64,000 bases of DNA from Jejubacter calystegiae (GTDB taxonomy: Bacteria > Pseudomonadota > Gammaproteobacteria > Enterobacterales > Enterobacteriaceae), in assembly GCF_005671395.1 (NCBI RefSeq), contig NZ_CP040428.1, positions 1,488,001 to 1,552,000 on the forward strand, given 5' to 3'. Under the pieces are notes generated by a model, which did no database searches, was not told where the DNA came from, and saw only the letters and a program-made list of their open reading frames with translations. A program made the position numbers and the translations under genes. How positions within the stretch are numbered: the stretch's first letter is position 1; each line of letters opens with the position of its first letter. Positions 1 to 16,639 of the stretch are shown in pieces.

Positions 1-1
1 T

Positions 2-541
2 GGCACCGGGTGCGGGGGCGGTATGTGTATCGACCAACGGCCGATCGTCGGACCGAATGCCTGTGCCGGCGAGTGGGGGCATAATTCGCTGCCGCGTTAC
101 CGGAATGACCGGGACGGTGAGGCGGTTGTCTGTTACTGCGGGCAGACGAACTGCATTGAAAGTTTTATCTCTGGCAGTGGTCTGGAGCGACAGTATGCTG
201 CCCGGGGGATGAACCAGCTCATGGTGCCGGAAATCGTCGGGCGGGTTGCGGCGGGAGAGCGGCTGGCGACTGACGTCTGGGAACAGTATTGCGATCAGCT
301 TGCCCGCTCCCTGGCGGGAATTGTTAATATACTGGATCCGGATATCATTGTTCTGGGCGGCGGCGTTTCCAACGTTGAGCAGCTTTATTCCGGTTTACAG
401 CTGCGCGTCGCCAGCTATGTCTTCGGCGGTCACTGCCATACCCCTATTGTGCGCGCTCGTCATGGCGATAGCAGCGGCGTGCGGGGGGCGGCATGGCTGG
501 GGGCGCAGCAGATGAAAACGTCACAAACGAGTAATGCATGA
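2..541 (+). CDS. ROK-family sugar kinase, Mak (fructokinase)-like, 5' partial
   Basis: This is the C-terminal part of a ROK (repressor, ORF, kinase) sugar kinase; the reading frame is open from base 2, so the N-terminal ATP-binding half lies outside the window. ROK kinases phosphorylate free hexoses in the cytoplasm with ATP. The visible part starts in the glycine-rich GTGCGGG loop. It then shows the ROK zinc signature: GHN, followed by CYCGQTNCIE, with the three cysteines and the glutamate in place. A second glycine-rich segment (VLGGGVSN) follows. The wording of the zinc motif and the ISGSG that follows resemble E. coli Mak more than NagK or NanK, but the substrate is inferred. Its stop overlaps the start of the LacI-type regulator by 4 bp (ATGA), which suggests translational coupling and a sugar-responsive operon extending to the left. 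Confidence 0.8.
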   Translation, partial: GTGCGGGMCIDQRPIVGPNACAGEWGHNSLPRYRNDRDGEAVVCYCGQTNCIESFISGSGLERQYAARGMNQLMVPEIVGRVAAGERLATDVWEQYCDQLARSLAGIVNILDPDIIVLGGGVSNVEQLYSGLQLRVASYVFGGHCHTPIVRARHGDSSGVRGAAWLGAQQMKTSQTSNA

Positions 542-1512
542 GTAAACCTGTACGAATCAGAGATATTGCCGATGCCTGTGGCGTATCGCCCGGCGCGGTA
601 TCCCGGGCGCTGAAAGGCCAGCCAGGGCTGCGTGATGATACGCGCCAGCGCATTATTTCCGTTGCCCAGCAGCAGGGGTATGACTTTACCCGCCTGCGCA
701 GCGATAAAATCAAACGGGTGCTGTTTTTGCTGCACCGTCAGCATAATATCAGCCGGGCGCTCCCCTTCTATTCCCAGCTTCTGTTGGGGATTGAGGATAC
801 CTGTCGGGAGCAGGGCATTGCGCTCAGCTTTCTTGCTATTGGCCCTGGAGATGCCGTTAGCGAACAGGTGATGCTGCATCAGCCCGATGCCCTGATTTGC
901 GCCGGTTTTTTTGAGCCCGAGCTGCTGGCGCTGTTGCAACAGATGAAGCTGCCGCTGGTGCTGACCGATCTGTGGGCCCCGGGGATGCCGTGCGTTAACC
1001 CGGATAACGTGTTAGGGGGCTATCTGGCGACGCATCATCTGATTGCGCAGGGACGTCGGCGGATTGCCTTTTTAGCCAGTTCGCTGGCGCATTACAGTAT
1101 TCGTCAGCGCGAGAAAGGATACCGACAGGCGCTCTATGAGGCGCAGCTATTAATGCCGCCGGAATACGAGGCCATTGCGCCACCGCTGCTGGATACCGAA
1201 CAGTCGCTTACCCAGGCGGTCAACGAACTGCTTGCGCTTCCGACGCCGCCGGATGCCATTTTTGCCTACAATGACGCTGCGGCACGAGTGGTGTTGAGAG
1301 TGTGCGAACAGCGTGGATTACGGGTCCCTGCGGACATTTCGCTGGTGGGGTTTGATGATATCGATGCCGCTGCATGGACTTCGCCGCCCCTGACGACCAT
1401 TGCCGTAGATAAACAGCAACTGGGACGACAGGCAGTCATGCTGCTGCTGGCTGAGGCGCAGGAAGGAAATACGCTGCTTCCGGTCAGTCTGGTAGCGCGG
1501 GCCAGCGCCTGA
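538..1512 (+). CDS. LacI-family transcriptional regulator
   Basis: A 324-residue LacI/GalR-type repressor. Residues about 6-50 form the N-terminal helix-turn-helix and hinge helix region (IRDIADACGVSPGAVSRAL and following). The rest is a periplasmic-binding-protein-like effector domain with the usual landmarks: a PDAIFAYND-like segment near residue 240 and LVGFDDID near 268, which line the sugar cleft and dimer interface in this family. It overlaps the ROK kinase gene by 4 bp and is the last gene before the convergent fadA terminator. It therefore probably controls the kinase operon in response to a sugar; neither operator nor effector can be read from the window. E. coli has fre and ubiD at this place next to fadA, so this gene is part of a lineage-specific neighbourhood. 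Confidence 0.85.
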   Translation: MSKPVRIRDIADACGVSPGAVSRALKGQPGLRDDTRQRIISVAQQQGYDFTRLRSDKIKRVLFLLHRQHNISRALPFYSQLLLGIEDTCREQGIALSFLAIGPGDAVSEQVMLHQPDALICAGFFEPELLALLQQMKLPLVLTDLWAPGMPCVNPDNVLGGYLATHHLIAQGRRRIAFLASSLAHYSIRQREKGYRQALYEAQLLMPPEYEAIAPPLLDTEQSLTQAVNELLALPTPPDAIFAYNDAAARVVLRVCEQRGLRVPADISLVGFDDIDAAAWTSPPLTTIAVDKQQLGRQAVMLLLAEAQEGNTLLPVSLVARASA

Positions 1513-1540
1513 AATAAAAAACCCGCCCCTGACAGGCGGG
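1511..1540 (-). terminator. Rho-independent terminator of fadBA
   Basis: Six-base-pair GC stem (CCCGCC at 1522-1527 with GGCGGG at 1535-1540). Read on the minus strand it is followed by a T-rich run (complement of the A-rich bases 1511-1521). The polarity fits the end of fadA; on the plus strand no U tract follows, so it is a weaker stop for the LacI gene. Confidence 0.75.
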
Positions 1541-1567
1541 AAGTACCACAGTTTAACCCCTTGCGCC

Positions 1568-4931
<3,364 letters not shown>

Positions 4932-4957
4932 ATCAATCTCCTGAATCCAGCGTTGGG

Positions 4958-4974
4958 ATCTGGTCTTACCAGAT
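4958..4974 (-). promoter_or_regulatory. FadR operator of fadBA
   Basis: A perfect 7+3+7 palindrome, ATCTGGT-ctt-ACCAGAT, in the fadB-pepQ intergenic space. It differs from the E. coli fadB FadR site (as I recall it) only in the central three bases. FadR represses fadBA in the absence of long-chain acyl-CoA; repression here is inferred from site conservation and position. Confidence 0.85.
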
Positions 4975-5119
4975 GAAGCGGAGTGTGGAATTAATGTTAA
5001 TAAAATGCAAATTTCAGTTTAAATAATTGCTGTGAAGATCACGGATGGCGGAAAGGGTTCGGTGCCCGAATGGCTGTGCTAAGATGCGCAGGTTATGGTC
5101 GAAAACAGAAGGGTAAACT

Positions 5120-6451
5120 ATGGATTCGCTGGCCGCACAGTATAAAGAGCATATGGCAACGCTACAGGAGCGCGCCCGCAATGTTCTGGCGCGCTTCAAT
5201 CTTGATGCGTTGCTGATTCATTCGGGTGAACTGTTCAACGTCTTCCTTGACGATCACCCCTATCCCTTCAAGGTGAACCCCCAGTTTAAGGCGTGGGTGC
5301 CGGTCACCCAGGTGCCGAACTGCTGGCTGCTGGTGGATGGCGTGAACAAGCCGAAACTCTGGTTCTACCTGCCGGTGGATTACTGGCATAACGTAGAGCC
5401 GCTGCCGGACAGTTTCTGGACCGATGAAGTTGAGCTGGTGGCGCTGCCGAAAGCGGATGGCATCGGCAGCCAGTTGCCCGCGAATCGTAAAAATATCGCT
5501 TATATTGGCCCGGTGCCGGAACGTGCGCTGCAACTGGAGATTCCGGCCGACCAGATCAACCCGAAAGGGGTGATTGATTACCTGCACTACTACCGCGCCT
5601 ATAAGAGCGACTATGAGATTAGCTGCATGCGTGAAGCGCAGAAAATGGCGGTATCAGGTCACCGGGCGGCCGAAGAGGCGTTTCTCTCTGGGATGAGCGA
5701 ATTCGATATTAACCAGGCTTATCTGACCGCGACGGGACATCGTGATATCGATGTGCCTTACGGCAATATTGTGGCCCTGAACGAGCATGCCTCAGTACTT
5801 CATTACACCAAACTGGATCACACTGCGCCGCCTGAAATGCGTAGCTTCCTGCTGGATGCCGGGGCGGAGTATAACGGCTATGCGGCGGATCTGACCCGAA
5901 CCTGGACCACGCATCACGACAGTGACTTTGCCCAACTGATTAAAGACGTCAATGAAGAACAGCAGGCGTTGATCGCCACTATGAAAGTCGGCGAGCGCTA
6001 TAGCGATTACCATCTTCAGTTTCACCAGCGCCTGGCGAAGATTCTGCGTCGTCATCAGATTGTGACCGACATCAGCGAAGAGGCGATGGTGGAAGCGAAC
6101 CTGACCGGGCCCTTTATGCCGCATGGTATCGGCCATCCGCTGGGGCTCCAGGTCCACGATGTGGGCGCTTTTATGCAGGATGATACCGGCACCCATCTGG
6201 CGCCGCCGGAGCTGTATCCTGCACTGCGCTGCACCCGTATCCTGGAGCCGCGTATGGTGTTGACCATTGAGCCGGGTATCTACTTTATCGACTCGCTGCT
6301 GTCGCCCTGGCGTGAAGGCCAGTACAGTAAGCACTTTAACTGGCAGAAGATCGAAGCGCTGAAGCCTTACGGCGGTATCCGTATAGAGGATAACGTGGTG
6401 ATGCATGAAAATAGCCTCGAAAATATGACCCGGGATCTGAAGCTGGCCTGA
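5120..6451 (+). CDS. pepQ: Xaa-Pro dipeptidase PepQ
   Basis: 443 residues, the same as E. coli PepQ, a cytoplasmic dimanganese prolidase that hydrolyses X-Pro dipeptides. The C-terminal pita-bread (M24) domain shows the metal ligands: two aspartates in [19 protein letters not shown], the histidine in [12 protein letters not shown], and the glutamates in TIEPGIYF and GIRIEDNV. The N-terminal creatinase-like domain is intact. It is divergent from fadB. A possible -10 (TAAGAT, 5080-5085) precedes it, but the -35 is unclear. Its stop overlaps the yigZ start by one base (TGATG), so the two are co-transcribed and probably translationally coupled. Confidence 0.97.
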   Translation: MDSLAAQYKEHMATLQERARNVLARFNLDALLIHSGELFNVFLDDHPYPFKVNPQFKAWVPVTQVPNCWLLVDGVNKPKLWFYLPVDYWHNVEPLPDSFWTDEVELVALPKADGIGSQLPANRKNIAYIGPVPERALQLEIPADQINPKGVIDYLHYYRAYKSDYEISCMREAQKMAVSGHRAAEEAFLSGMSEFDINQAYLTATGHRDIDVPYGNIVALNEHASVLHYTKLDHTAPPEMRSFLLDAGAEYNGYAADLTRTWTTHHDSDFAQLIKDVNEEQQALIATMKVGERYSDYHLQFHQRLAKILRRHQIVTDISEEAMVEANLTGPFMPHGIGHPLGLQVHDVGAFMQDDTGTHLAPPELYPALRCTRILEPRMVLTIEPGIYFIDSLLSPWREGQYSKHFNWQKIEALKPYGGIRIEDNVVMHENSLENMTRDLKLA

Positions 6452-7065
6452 TGGAAAGCTGGTTGATTCCGGCGGCGCCGGTCACCGTTAACGAAGAGAT
6501 TAAAAAGAGCCGCTTTACCACGCTGTTGGCCCATACCGACGGCGTGGAGGCGGCGAAGGCGTTTGTTGATGCCGTACGTGCCGAACATCCTGATGCCCGC
6601 CATCATTGCTGGGCCTGGGTGGCCGGTGCGCCTGATGATTCGCAGCAGTTGGGGTTTTCCGACGATGGCGAACCCGCGGGCACGGCGGGTAAACCGATTC
6701 TGGCGCAGCTGATGGGCAGCGGCGTTGGCGAAATTACCGCCGTGGTGGTGCGTTACTATGGCGGGATTAAGCTTGGAACCGGCGGGCTGGTTAAAGCCTA
6801 TGGCGGCGGCGTACAGTTGGCGCTTGGCCAGCTCACTACCTCGCGTAGGGTGCCTCTGCAAACGTACCTTCTTCACTGTGACTATGGCCAACTGTCTGGC
6901 GTGGAAGCACTGCTGAAACAGTATGAAGGAGTGGTGGACCATAGTGACTATCAGGCCGAAGTCAGGCTCCAGGTGGCGCTTCCCCAGGCAAAAGTGGCCG
7001 AATTTTCGGCCAGACTGGCCGATCTGAGCCGCGGTACATTGCATTTGCTACCGTTTGCACAATAA
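6451..7065 (+). CDS. yigZ: IMPACT-family protein YigZ
   Basis: 204 residues, a YigZ/IMPACT (UPF0029) family protein. The N-terminal domain (about 1-130) carries the family segments KKSRFTT, HHCWAWVAG, DDGEPAGTAGKPIL and VVRYYGGIKLGTGGL. A smaller C-terminal ferredoxin-like domain follows. The biochemical role of bacterial YigZ is not settled; the eukaryotic relative IMPACT modulates translational control through Gcn1, which cannot be carried over. It is joined to pepQ by a one-base stop/start overlap and followed 41 bp later by trkH, the same order as in E. coli. Confidence 0.93.
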   Translation: MESWLIPAAPVTVNEEIKKSRFTTLLAHTDGVEAAKAFVDAVRAEHPDARHHCWAWVAGAPDDSQQLGFSDDGEPAGTAGKPILAQLMGSGVGEITAVVVRYYGGIKLGTGGLVKAYGGGVQLALGQLTTSRRVPLQTYLLHCDYGQLSGVEALLKQYEGVVDHSDYQAEVRLQVALPQAKVAEFSARLADLSRGTLHLLPFAQ

Positions 7066-7106
7066 TCCCACCTGATATTTTTTTGATTGCAAAGGAAACG
7101 GCTGAA

Positions 7107-8558
7107 ATGCATTTTCGTGCCATAACCCGAATCGTTGGCCTGTTGGTTATCCTCTTTTCGGGAACGATGTTCCTTCCCGGCCTGGTGGCATTGATTTATC
7201 GGGATGGCGCCGGCCGCGCCTTTACGCAGACCTTTTTTGTCGCACTGGCCATTGGCGTGTTGTTGTGGTGGCCCCATCGTCATCAGAAAAGTGAACTGAA
7301 GCCGCGCGAAGGCTTTCTTATTGTGGTGCTGTTCTGGACCGTGCTGGGTAGCGTCGGGGCCCTGCCTTTTATCTTTTCCGAACGGCCTAACCTGACGGTG
7401 ACTGATGCTTTCTTTGAGTCCTTCTCTGGGCTGACGACCACTGGTGCCACTACGCTTGTGGGGCTGGATTCGCTGCCGCATGCGATACTCTTCTATCGTC
7501 AGATGCTTCAGTGGTTTGGCGGGATGGGAATCATCGTACTGGCGGTGGCGATACTCCCGATCCTGGGGGTTGGGGGCATGCAGCTCTATCGCGCGGAAAT
7601 GCCAGGGCCGCTGAAGGACAATAAAATGCGACCGCGTATTGCCGAGACGGCCAAAACGCTGTGGCTAATCTACGTACTATTAACGATAGCCTGTGCTCTG
7701 GCGCTGTGGTTCGCCGGTATGCCAGCCTTCGATGCCATTGGCCACAGCTTTTCGACCATCGCCATCGGCGGCTTTTCGACACATGACGCCAGCGTGGGCT
7801 ACTTCGACAGCACGACTATCAACACCATTATCGCCATCTTCCTGCTGATCTCTGGCTGTAACTATGGGCTGCACTTCTCGCTGCTGAGCGGTCGCAGCCT
7901 GAAGGTGTACTGGCGCGACCCGGAATTCAGAATGTTTATTGGGGTACAGCTATCGCTGGTGGTGATCTGCACTCTGGTGCTGTGGTTCCATAATGTCTAT
8001 GAATCGGCCTGGCAAACTCTGAATCAGTCTTTCTTCCAGGTGGTCTCGATGGCGACCACGGCAGGGTTCACGACCGACAGTATTGCTCGCTGGCCGCTGT
8101 TCCTGCCGGTATTGCTGCTCTGTTCTGCGTTTATCGGCGGCTGTGCTGGTTCTACCGGTGGGGGCCTTAAAGTCATTCGTATCCTGCTGTTGTTTAAACA
8201 GGGGAACCGCGAACTGAAGCGCCTGGTGCATCCCAGCGCGGTCTACAGTATTAAGCTTGGCAATCGCGCGCTGCCGGAACGTATTCTGGAAGCCGTGTGG
8301 GGATTCTTTTCGGCCTATGCACTGGTCTTCCTGATCAGTATGCTGGCGATTATCGCCACCGGTGTGGACGACTTCTCAGCATTTGCTTCTGTAGCAGCTA
8401 CGCTAAATAACTTGGGGCCGGGACTTGGCGTAGTGGCGGATAACTTTTCCACCATGAATCCGGTTGCTAAGTGGATCCTGATTTGCAACATGCTGTTCGG
8501 GCGACTGGAAGTCTTTACCTTATTGGTACTCTTTACGCCAACATTCTGGCGCGAATAA
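7107..8558 (+). CDS. trkH: Trk system potassium uptake protein TrkH
   Basis: 483 residues from the ATG at 7107, which follows a good ribosome-binding site (AAAGGAAA, 7091-7098) and gives the N-terminus MHFRAITRIVGLL, as in E. coli TrkH. An in-frame upstream start would add 8 unsupported residues. TrkH is the inner-membrane K+-translocating subunit that works with the NAD-binding TrkA. Ten or so hydrophobic helices are evident, and the four pore loops can be recognised around GLTTTGATT, AIGGFSTHD, TTAGFTTDS and LNNLGPGLG, with their selectivity-filter glycines. hemG begins 12 bp downstream. Confidence 0.95.
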   Translation: MHFRAITRIVGLLVILFSGTMFLPGLVALIYRDGAGRAFTQTFFVALAIGVLLWWPHRHQKSELKPREGFLIVVLFWTVLGSVGALPFIFSERPNLTVTDAFFESFSGLTTTGATTLVGLDSLPHAILFYRQMLQWFGGMGIIVLAVAILPILGVGGMQLYRAEMPGPLKDNKMRPRIAETAKTLWLIYVLLTIACALALWFAGMPAFDAIGHSFSTIAIGGFSTHDASVGYFDSTTINTIIAIFLLISGCNYGLHFSLLSGRSLKVYWRDPEFRMFIGVQLSLVVICTLVLWFHNVYESAWQTLNQSFFQVVSMATTAGFTTDSIARWPLFLPVLLLCSAFIGGCAGSTGGGLKVIRILLLFKQGNRELKRLVHPSAVYSIKLGNRALPERILEAVWGFFSAYALVFLISMLAIIATGVDDFSAFASVAATLNNLGPGLGVVADNFSTMNPVAKWILICNMLFGRLEVFTLLVLFTPTFWRE

Positions 8559-8570
8559 TCGGAGCGAAAT

Positions 8571-9116
8571 GTGACAACCCTGATTCTGTTTTCGACAAGG
8601 GACGGGCAAACCCGGGAGATTGCTGCCAGCATTGCTTCCGGTCTGAAGGAACATGGCATTGATGCCGAGCTGCAGAATCTGCATCGGGTGGAAACGCTGG
8701 CGTGGGAGCAGTACGATCGGGTGGTGATTGGCGCTTCTATTCGCTATGGCCATTTTCATCCGGCCCTGACGGATTTTGTGAAAAAGCATGTGGTCGAGCT
8801 CAATGCGCGGCCAGGCGCCTTCTTTTCCGTAAATCTGGTTGCTCGTAAGCCGGAAAAGCGGACTCCGCAAACCAACTCTTATACGCGCAAGTTTCTGCTG
8901 GCTTCTCCCTGGCAACCGGATCTCAGCGCGGTCTTTGCTGGCGCGCTGCGTTATCCACGCTATCGCTGGTTTGATCGCTTTATGATTCGCCTGATTATGA
9001 AAATGACCGGGGGAGAAACGGATACCAGTAAAGAAGTGGTCTACACCGACTGGAATCAGGTGGCTGATTTTGCCCGTGAAGTTGCTCGCTTAACGCGCAG
9101 CGGGACGATTAATTGA
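8571..9116 (+). CDS. hemG: Menaquinone-dependent protoporphyrinogen IX oxidase HemG
   Basis: 181 residues with a GTG start preceded by GGAG at 8561-8564; E. coli HemG has the same length. It is a flavodoxin-like, FMN-binding enzyme at the inner membrane that oxidises protoporphyrinogen IX to protoporphyrin IX and passes electrons to the quinone pool. The FMN phosphate-binding loop is [11 protein letters not shown] (residues 8-18). The long insert typical of HemG (around [17 protein letters not shown]) and the basic segment [13 protein letters not shown] are present. It lies just after trkH and immediately upstream of an rRNA operon, as in E. coli at rrnA. Confidence 0.96.
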   Translation: MTTLILFSTRDGQTREIAASIASGLKEHGIDAELQNLHRVETLAWEQYDRVVIGASIRYGHFHPALTDFVKKHVVELNARPGAFFSVNLVARKPEKRTPQTNSYTRKFLLASPWQPDLSAVFAGALRYPRYRWFDRFMIRLIMKMTGGETDTSKEVVYTDWNQVADFAREVARLTRSGTIN

Positions 9117-9165
9117 GCGTAATGGCGGAAAAACGGGCTGATAAACATTTTTTTTAAATTAGCCC

Positions 9166-9193
9166 TTGCCAGCACGAATTCAGGCCCTATAAT
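9166..9193 (+). promoter_or_regulatory. rRNA operon 1 promoter P1
   Basis: -35 TTGCCA (9166-9171), 16-bp spacer, -10 TATAAT (9188-9193), followed by the GC-rich discriminator GCGCCACC typical of stringently controlled rrn P1. The A/T-rich stretch 9141-9160 just upstream is a likely UP element for the RNA polymerase alpha subunit. Fis sites could not be resolved by eye. Confidence 0.85.
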
Positions 9194-9263
9194 GCGCCAC
9201 CACTGACACGGAACAACGCCTTACGGCACACCGGGTCAGCGGGACGAAAGCGAAAATAAACGC

Positions 9264-9337
9264 TTGACTCTCAAGCGGGAAAGCGTAATATACGCAGCCC
9301 GCGCCGCTGACAAAACAGCGCGCACTGCTCTTTAACA
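9264..9337 (+). promoter_or_regulatory. rRNA operon 1 promoter P2 and leader boxA
   Basis: P2 has -35 TTGACT (9264-9269), a 16-bp spacer and -10 TAATAT (9286-9291). The antitermination boxA, TGCTCTTTAACA, is at 9326-9337; a second boxA-like copy (from 11249) lies before the 23S gene. From about 9324 the leader is base-for-base the same as in rRNA operon 2. Confidence 0.85.
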
Positions 9338-9469
9338 ATTTATCAGACAATCTGTGTGGGCACTCGAAAGCACTGATATCCTGAACGTCGAAAGACGCTA
9401 AATGAATATCAAGTCTCAAGAGTGAACACGTAATTCATTACGAAGTTTAATTCTTTGAGCATCAAACTT

Positions 9470-11011
<1,542 letters not shown>

Positions 11012-11099
11012 CCTTTGGATACAGGTTTCGCAGTGTCCACACAGATTGTCTGATGAAAGTAAAGAAGCAAGACGGCTACGAAGTCGTGACACTTTTCGT

Positions 11100-11174
11100 G
11101 TCCCCTTCGTCTAGCGGTTAGGACTCCGCCCTTTCACGGCGGCAACAGGGGTTCGAATCCCCTAGGGGACGCCA
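11100..11174 (+). tRNA. tRNA-Glu (TTC) in the 16S-23S spacer
   Basis: 75-nt cloverleaf with acceptor stem GTCCCCT/AGGGGAC, anticodon TTC within CCCTTTCACGG, T-arm GTTCGAATC and encoded CCA. The D-arm (CTAGCGGTTAG) is one base shorter than the E. coli gltTUVW sequence I remember. tRNA-Glu is the spacer tRNA expected for an rrnB/C/E/G-type operon. Confidence 0.95.
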
Positions 11175-11354
11175 CTTGCTCGGTGACAGGTGAAAGATGT
11201 TACCCCCGATATCTCAAAACTGGCTCAGTGAGTCACGTTTGAGATATTTGCTCTTTAACAATCCGGAACAAGCTGAAAATTGATAATCCATAAACGGGAC
11301 AACCGTTTAATGGGTCTCTCAAGCTTACAACACGAAGACATCTTCGGGTTGTGA

Positions 11355-14260
<2,906 letters not shown>

Positions 14261-14363
14261 ACAACGCCAAAGATGTTTTGGTATGATGTTGAGAGACAGA
14301 ATCAAATCAGCTTGTGACGGATAAACGCTTATGGCCGTGTGTGGCGGTAAGCGGAACAGAATT

Positions 14364-14483
14364 TGCCTGGCGGCGAGAGCGCGGTGGTCCCACCTGACCC
14401 CATGCCGAACTCAGAAGTGAAACGCCGTAGCGCCGATGGTAGTGTGGGGTCTCCCCATGCGAGAGTAGGGAACTGCCAGGCAT
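14364..14483 (+). rRNA. 5S ribosomal RNA, operon 1
   Basis: 120 nt from TGCCTGGCGGC to the complementary end CTGCCAGGCAT, which close helix I. It is the last gene of the operon and is followed by a strong terminator. Confidence 0.97.
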
Positions 14484-14496
14484 CAAATTAGTGAAG

Positions 14497-14523
14497 AACC
14501 CCGGTCATTGACCGGGGTTTTTT
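14497..14523 (+). terminator. rRNA operon 1 terminator
   Basis: AACCCCGGTC/GACCGGGGTT hairpin with a short loop followed by six T. The same hairpin follows the second operon. Confidence 0.9.
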
Positions 14524-14624
14524 GCGTTCAGGGAACGGGGAAAAATCCCCTCCCCGTCACGTTATAAGCGATCGTCGCCAGGATAGGGTAAACTAGCGGG
14601 GTTTGACTGACCTGGAAAGAAACC

Positions 14625-15653
14625 ATGACCACCTCCCTAAAACCTTTCAATACATTCGGTATAGATGCACAAGCCGCTCGAATTGTGCACGCTGAAAATG
14701 AACAGCAACTCCTGAAGGCATGGCAGAGCGCCAGTGCGGAACATCAGCCGATATTGATCCTGGGGGAGGGAAGCAACGTACTACTGCTGGAAGACTTTGC
14801 AGGCACGGTGATCCTGAATCGTATTGGTGGCATAGACATCCGTGAAGGGCATGATGCCTGGTATTTGCACGTGGGTGCGGGTGAAAACTGGCACCACCTG
14901 GTGAAGTATACGCTGGATCATGGTATTGCTGGTCTGGAGAATCTGGCGCTGATTCCTGGATGTGCGGGGTCTGCGCCTATTCAGAACATCGGTGCCTATG
15001 GCGTGGAGCTGAAGCAGGTGTGTGATTATGTTGACTGCCTGGAACTTGCTACCGGGAAGCATAAACGCCTGTTGGCGGATGAATGCTGCTTCGGTTATCG
15101 CGACAGTATCTTCAAGCATGAGTATCAGCACCGCTATGCCATCACGGCACTGGGCCTGCGCCTGCCTAAACAATGGCAGCCAGTGCTCTCCTATGGCGAT
15201 CTGTCCCGCCATAACTCTCAGAATGTTACGCCACGTCAGGTTTTCGACGCGGTGTGCCATATGAGACGCAGTAAGTTGCCGGATCCCGCACTTACCGGGA
15301 ATGCAGGCAGCTTTTTCAAAAATCCTGTCATCACAGAGCAGCAGGCCGCGTCATTACTGGCGGAGTACCCTAATGCTCCTCGTTATCCTCAGGTGGATGG
15401 AACGGTGAAGCTGGCAGCCGGCTGGCTGATCGACCGCTGCCAGTTAAAAGGACATCAGAAAGGGGGGGCTGCGGTTCATCGTCAACAGGCGTTGGTTCTG
15501 ATTAATGAAAACAATGCGACTGCACGGGATGTGGTTGCCCTGGCCCATGACGTCCGACAGCGTGTGGGGGAAACGTTTAATGTCTGGCTTGAACCTGAAG
15601 TCCGCTTTATTGGCGCCCGGGGAGAAGTCAGCGCGGTGGAGACCATTGCATGA
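14625..15653 (+). CDS. murB: UDP-N-acetylenolpyruvoylglucosamine reductase MurB
   Basis: 342 residues, the same as E. coli. This cytoplasmic FAD enzyme reduces UDP-GlcNAc-enolpyruvate to UDP-MurNAc with NADPH. FAD-binding segments [10 protein letters not shown] and [15 protein letters not shown] are present. So are the catalytic arginine in GYRDSIF, the proton-donor serine in [10 protein letters not shown] and the glutamate in [10 protein letters not shown], which makes it a type I MurB. The ATG at 14625 gives an N-terminus that aligns with E. coli. It overlaps birA by 4 bp (ATGA), as in E. coli. Its upstream neighbour is the rRNA operon that in E. coli is rrnB. Confidence 0.97.
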   Translation: MTTSLKPFNTFGIDAQAARIVHAENEQQLLKAWQSASAEHQPILILGEGSNVLLLEDFAGTVILNRIGGIDIREGHDAWYLHVGAGENWHHLVKYTLDHGIAGLENLALIPGCAGSAPIQNIGAYGVELKQVCDYVDCLELATGKHKRLLADECCFGYRDSIFKHEYQHRYAITALGLRLPKQWQPVLSYGDLSRHNSQNVTPRQVFDAVCHMRRSKLPDPALTGNAGSFFKNPVITEQQAASLLAEYPNAPRYPQVDGTVKLAAGWLIDRCQLKGHQKGGAAVHRQQALVLINENNATARDVVALAHDVRQRVGETFNVWLEPEVRFIGARGEVSAVETIA

Positions 15654-16612
15654 AGGATTACAAGATCCCCCTGACGTTGATCGGCATTCTGGCCGACGGC
15701 GAGTTTCATTCTGGCGAGCAGCTTGGTGAGCAGTTGGGAATGAGCCGGGCTGCGATTAATAAGCATATTCAAACCCTGCGTGACTGGGGGATCGATGTCT
15801 TTACCGTTCCAGGTAAGGGCTATAGCCTGCCTGCCCCTATTCAGTTACTGGAGCGCGATGTCATCCTCAACCAGATTGGTGATGGCTCGGTGGAGGTGCT
15901 GCCGGTGATCGATTCCACTAACCAGTACCTGATTAACCGTATTGGTGAACTGCATTCGGGTGACGTCTGTATTGCCGAATATCAACAGGCCGGTCGTGGC
16001 CGCCGTGGCCGTCAGTGGTTCTCTCCCTTTGGTGCGAACCTGTATCTTTCCATGTACTGGCGTCTTGAGCAGGGACCTGCAGCGGCTGTAGGGTTGAGTC
16101 TGGTGATCGGTATCGTCATGGCTGAAGTGCTTCACAAGCTGGGTGCCGATGAGGTTAGGGTTAAATGGCCGAACGATCTCTATTTACATGACCGTAAGCT
16201 GGCGGGGATTCTTGTTGAACTCACGGGTAAGACCGGTGATGCGGCGCAGATCGTTTTCGGTGGTGGTATTAACCTGGCAATGCGTAATGTTGCGACCGAT
16301 ATCGTAAACCAGGGCTGGATCAATCTGCAGGAGGCGGGGATCAGCGTCGACCGTAACCAACTGGCGGTGCTACTGATCAAAGAGCTGCGTCAGTCACTGC
16401 GTCAGTTTGAACAAGGTGGCCTGGCGACTTTCCTGGCGCGCTGGGAAAAGCTGGATAATTTTATTAACCGGCCGGTTAAGCTCATTATTGGCGAGCGTGA
16501 AATACCCGGTATCTCTCGGGGAATTAATGAACAGGGCGCGCTAATGCTGGAGCAGGATGGGGTAATTACGCCCTGGGTTGGCGGCGAAATTTCATTACGT
16601 CCGGGCGATTAA
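15650..16612 (+). CDS. birA: Biotin-[acetyl-CoA-carboxylase] ligase and biotin operon repressor BirA
   Basis: 320 residues, one fewer than E. coli. The N-terminal winged helix (about 1-60, HTH around [19 protein letters not shown]) binds the bio operator. The central ligase domain has the biotinyl-AMP loop GRGRRGR at 115-121 and the catalytic lysine in VKWPNDLY near 183. A small SH3-like C-terminal domain follows. It activates biotin with ATP, transfers it to the AccB subunit, and represses bio genes when loaded with biotinyl-AMP. Its start overlaps the murB stop; a bidirectional terminator separates it from coaA. Confidence 0.97.
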   Translation: MKDYKIPLTLIGILADGEFHSGEQLGEQLGMSRAAINKHIQTLRDWGIDVFTVPGKGYSLPAPIQLLERDVILNQIGDGSVEVLPVIDSTNQYLINRIGELHSGDVCIAEYQQAGRGRRGRQWFSPFGANLYLSMYWRLEQGPAAAVGLSLVIGIVMAEVLHKLGADEVRVKWPNDLYLHDRKLAGILVELTGKTGDAAQIVFGGGINLAMRNVATDIVNQGWINLQEAGISVDRNQLAVLLIKELRQSLRQFEQGGLATFLARWEKLDNFINRPVKLIIGEREIPGISRGINEQGALMLEQDGVITPWVGGEISLRPGD

Positions 16613-16616
16613 TAAT

Positions 16617-16637
16617 AAAGGGGGATATACCCCCTTT
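16617..16637. terminator. Bidirectional terminator between birA and coaA
   Basis: Perfect 8-bp arms AAAGGGGG/CCCCCTTT around a 5-base loop in the 27-bp gap between the convergent genes. T-rich sequence follows on the plus strand and A/T-rich sequence on the minus strand. Confidence 0.8.
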
Positions 16638-16639
16638 GT

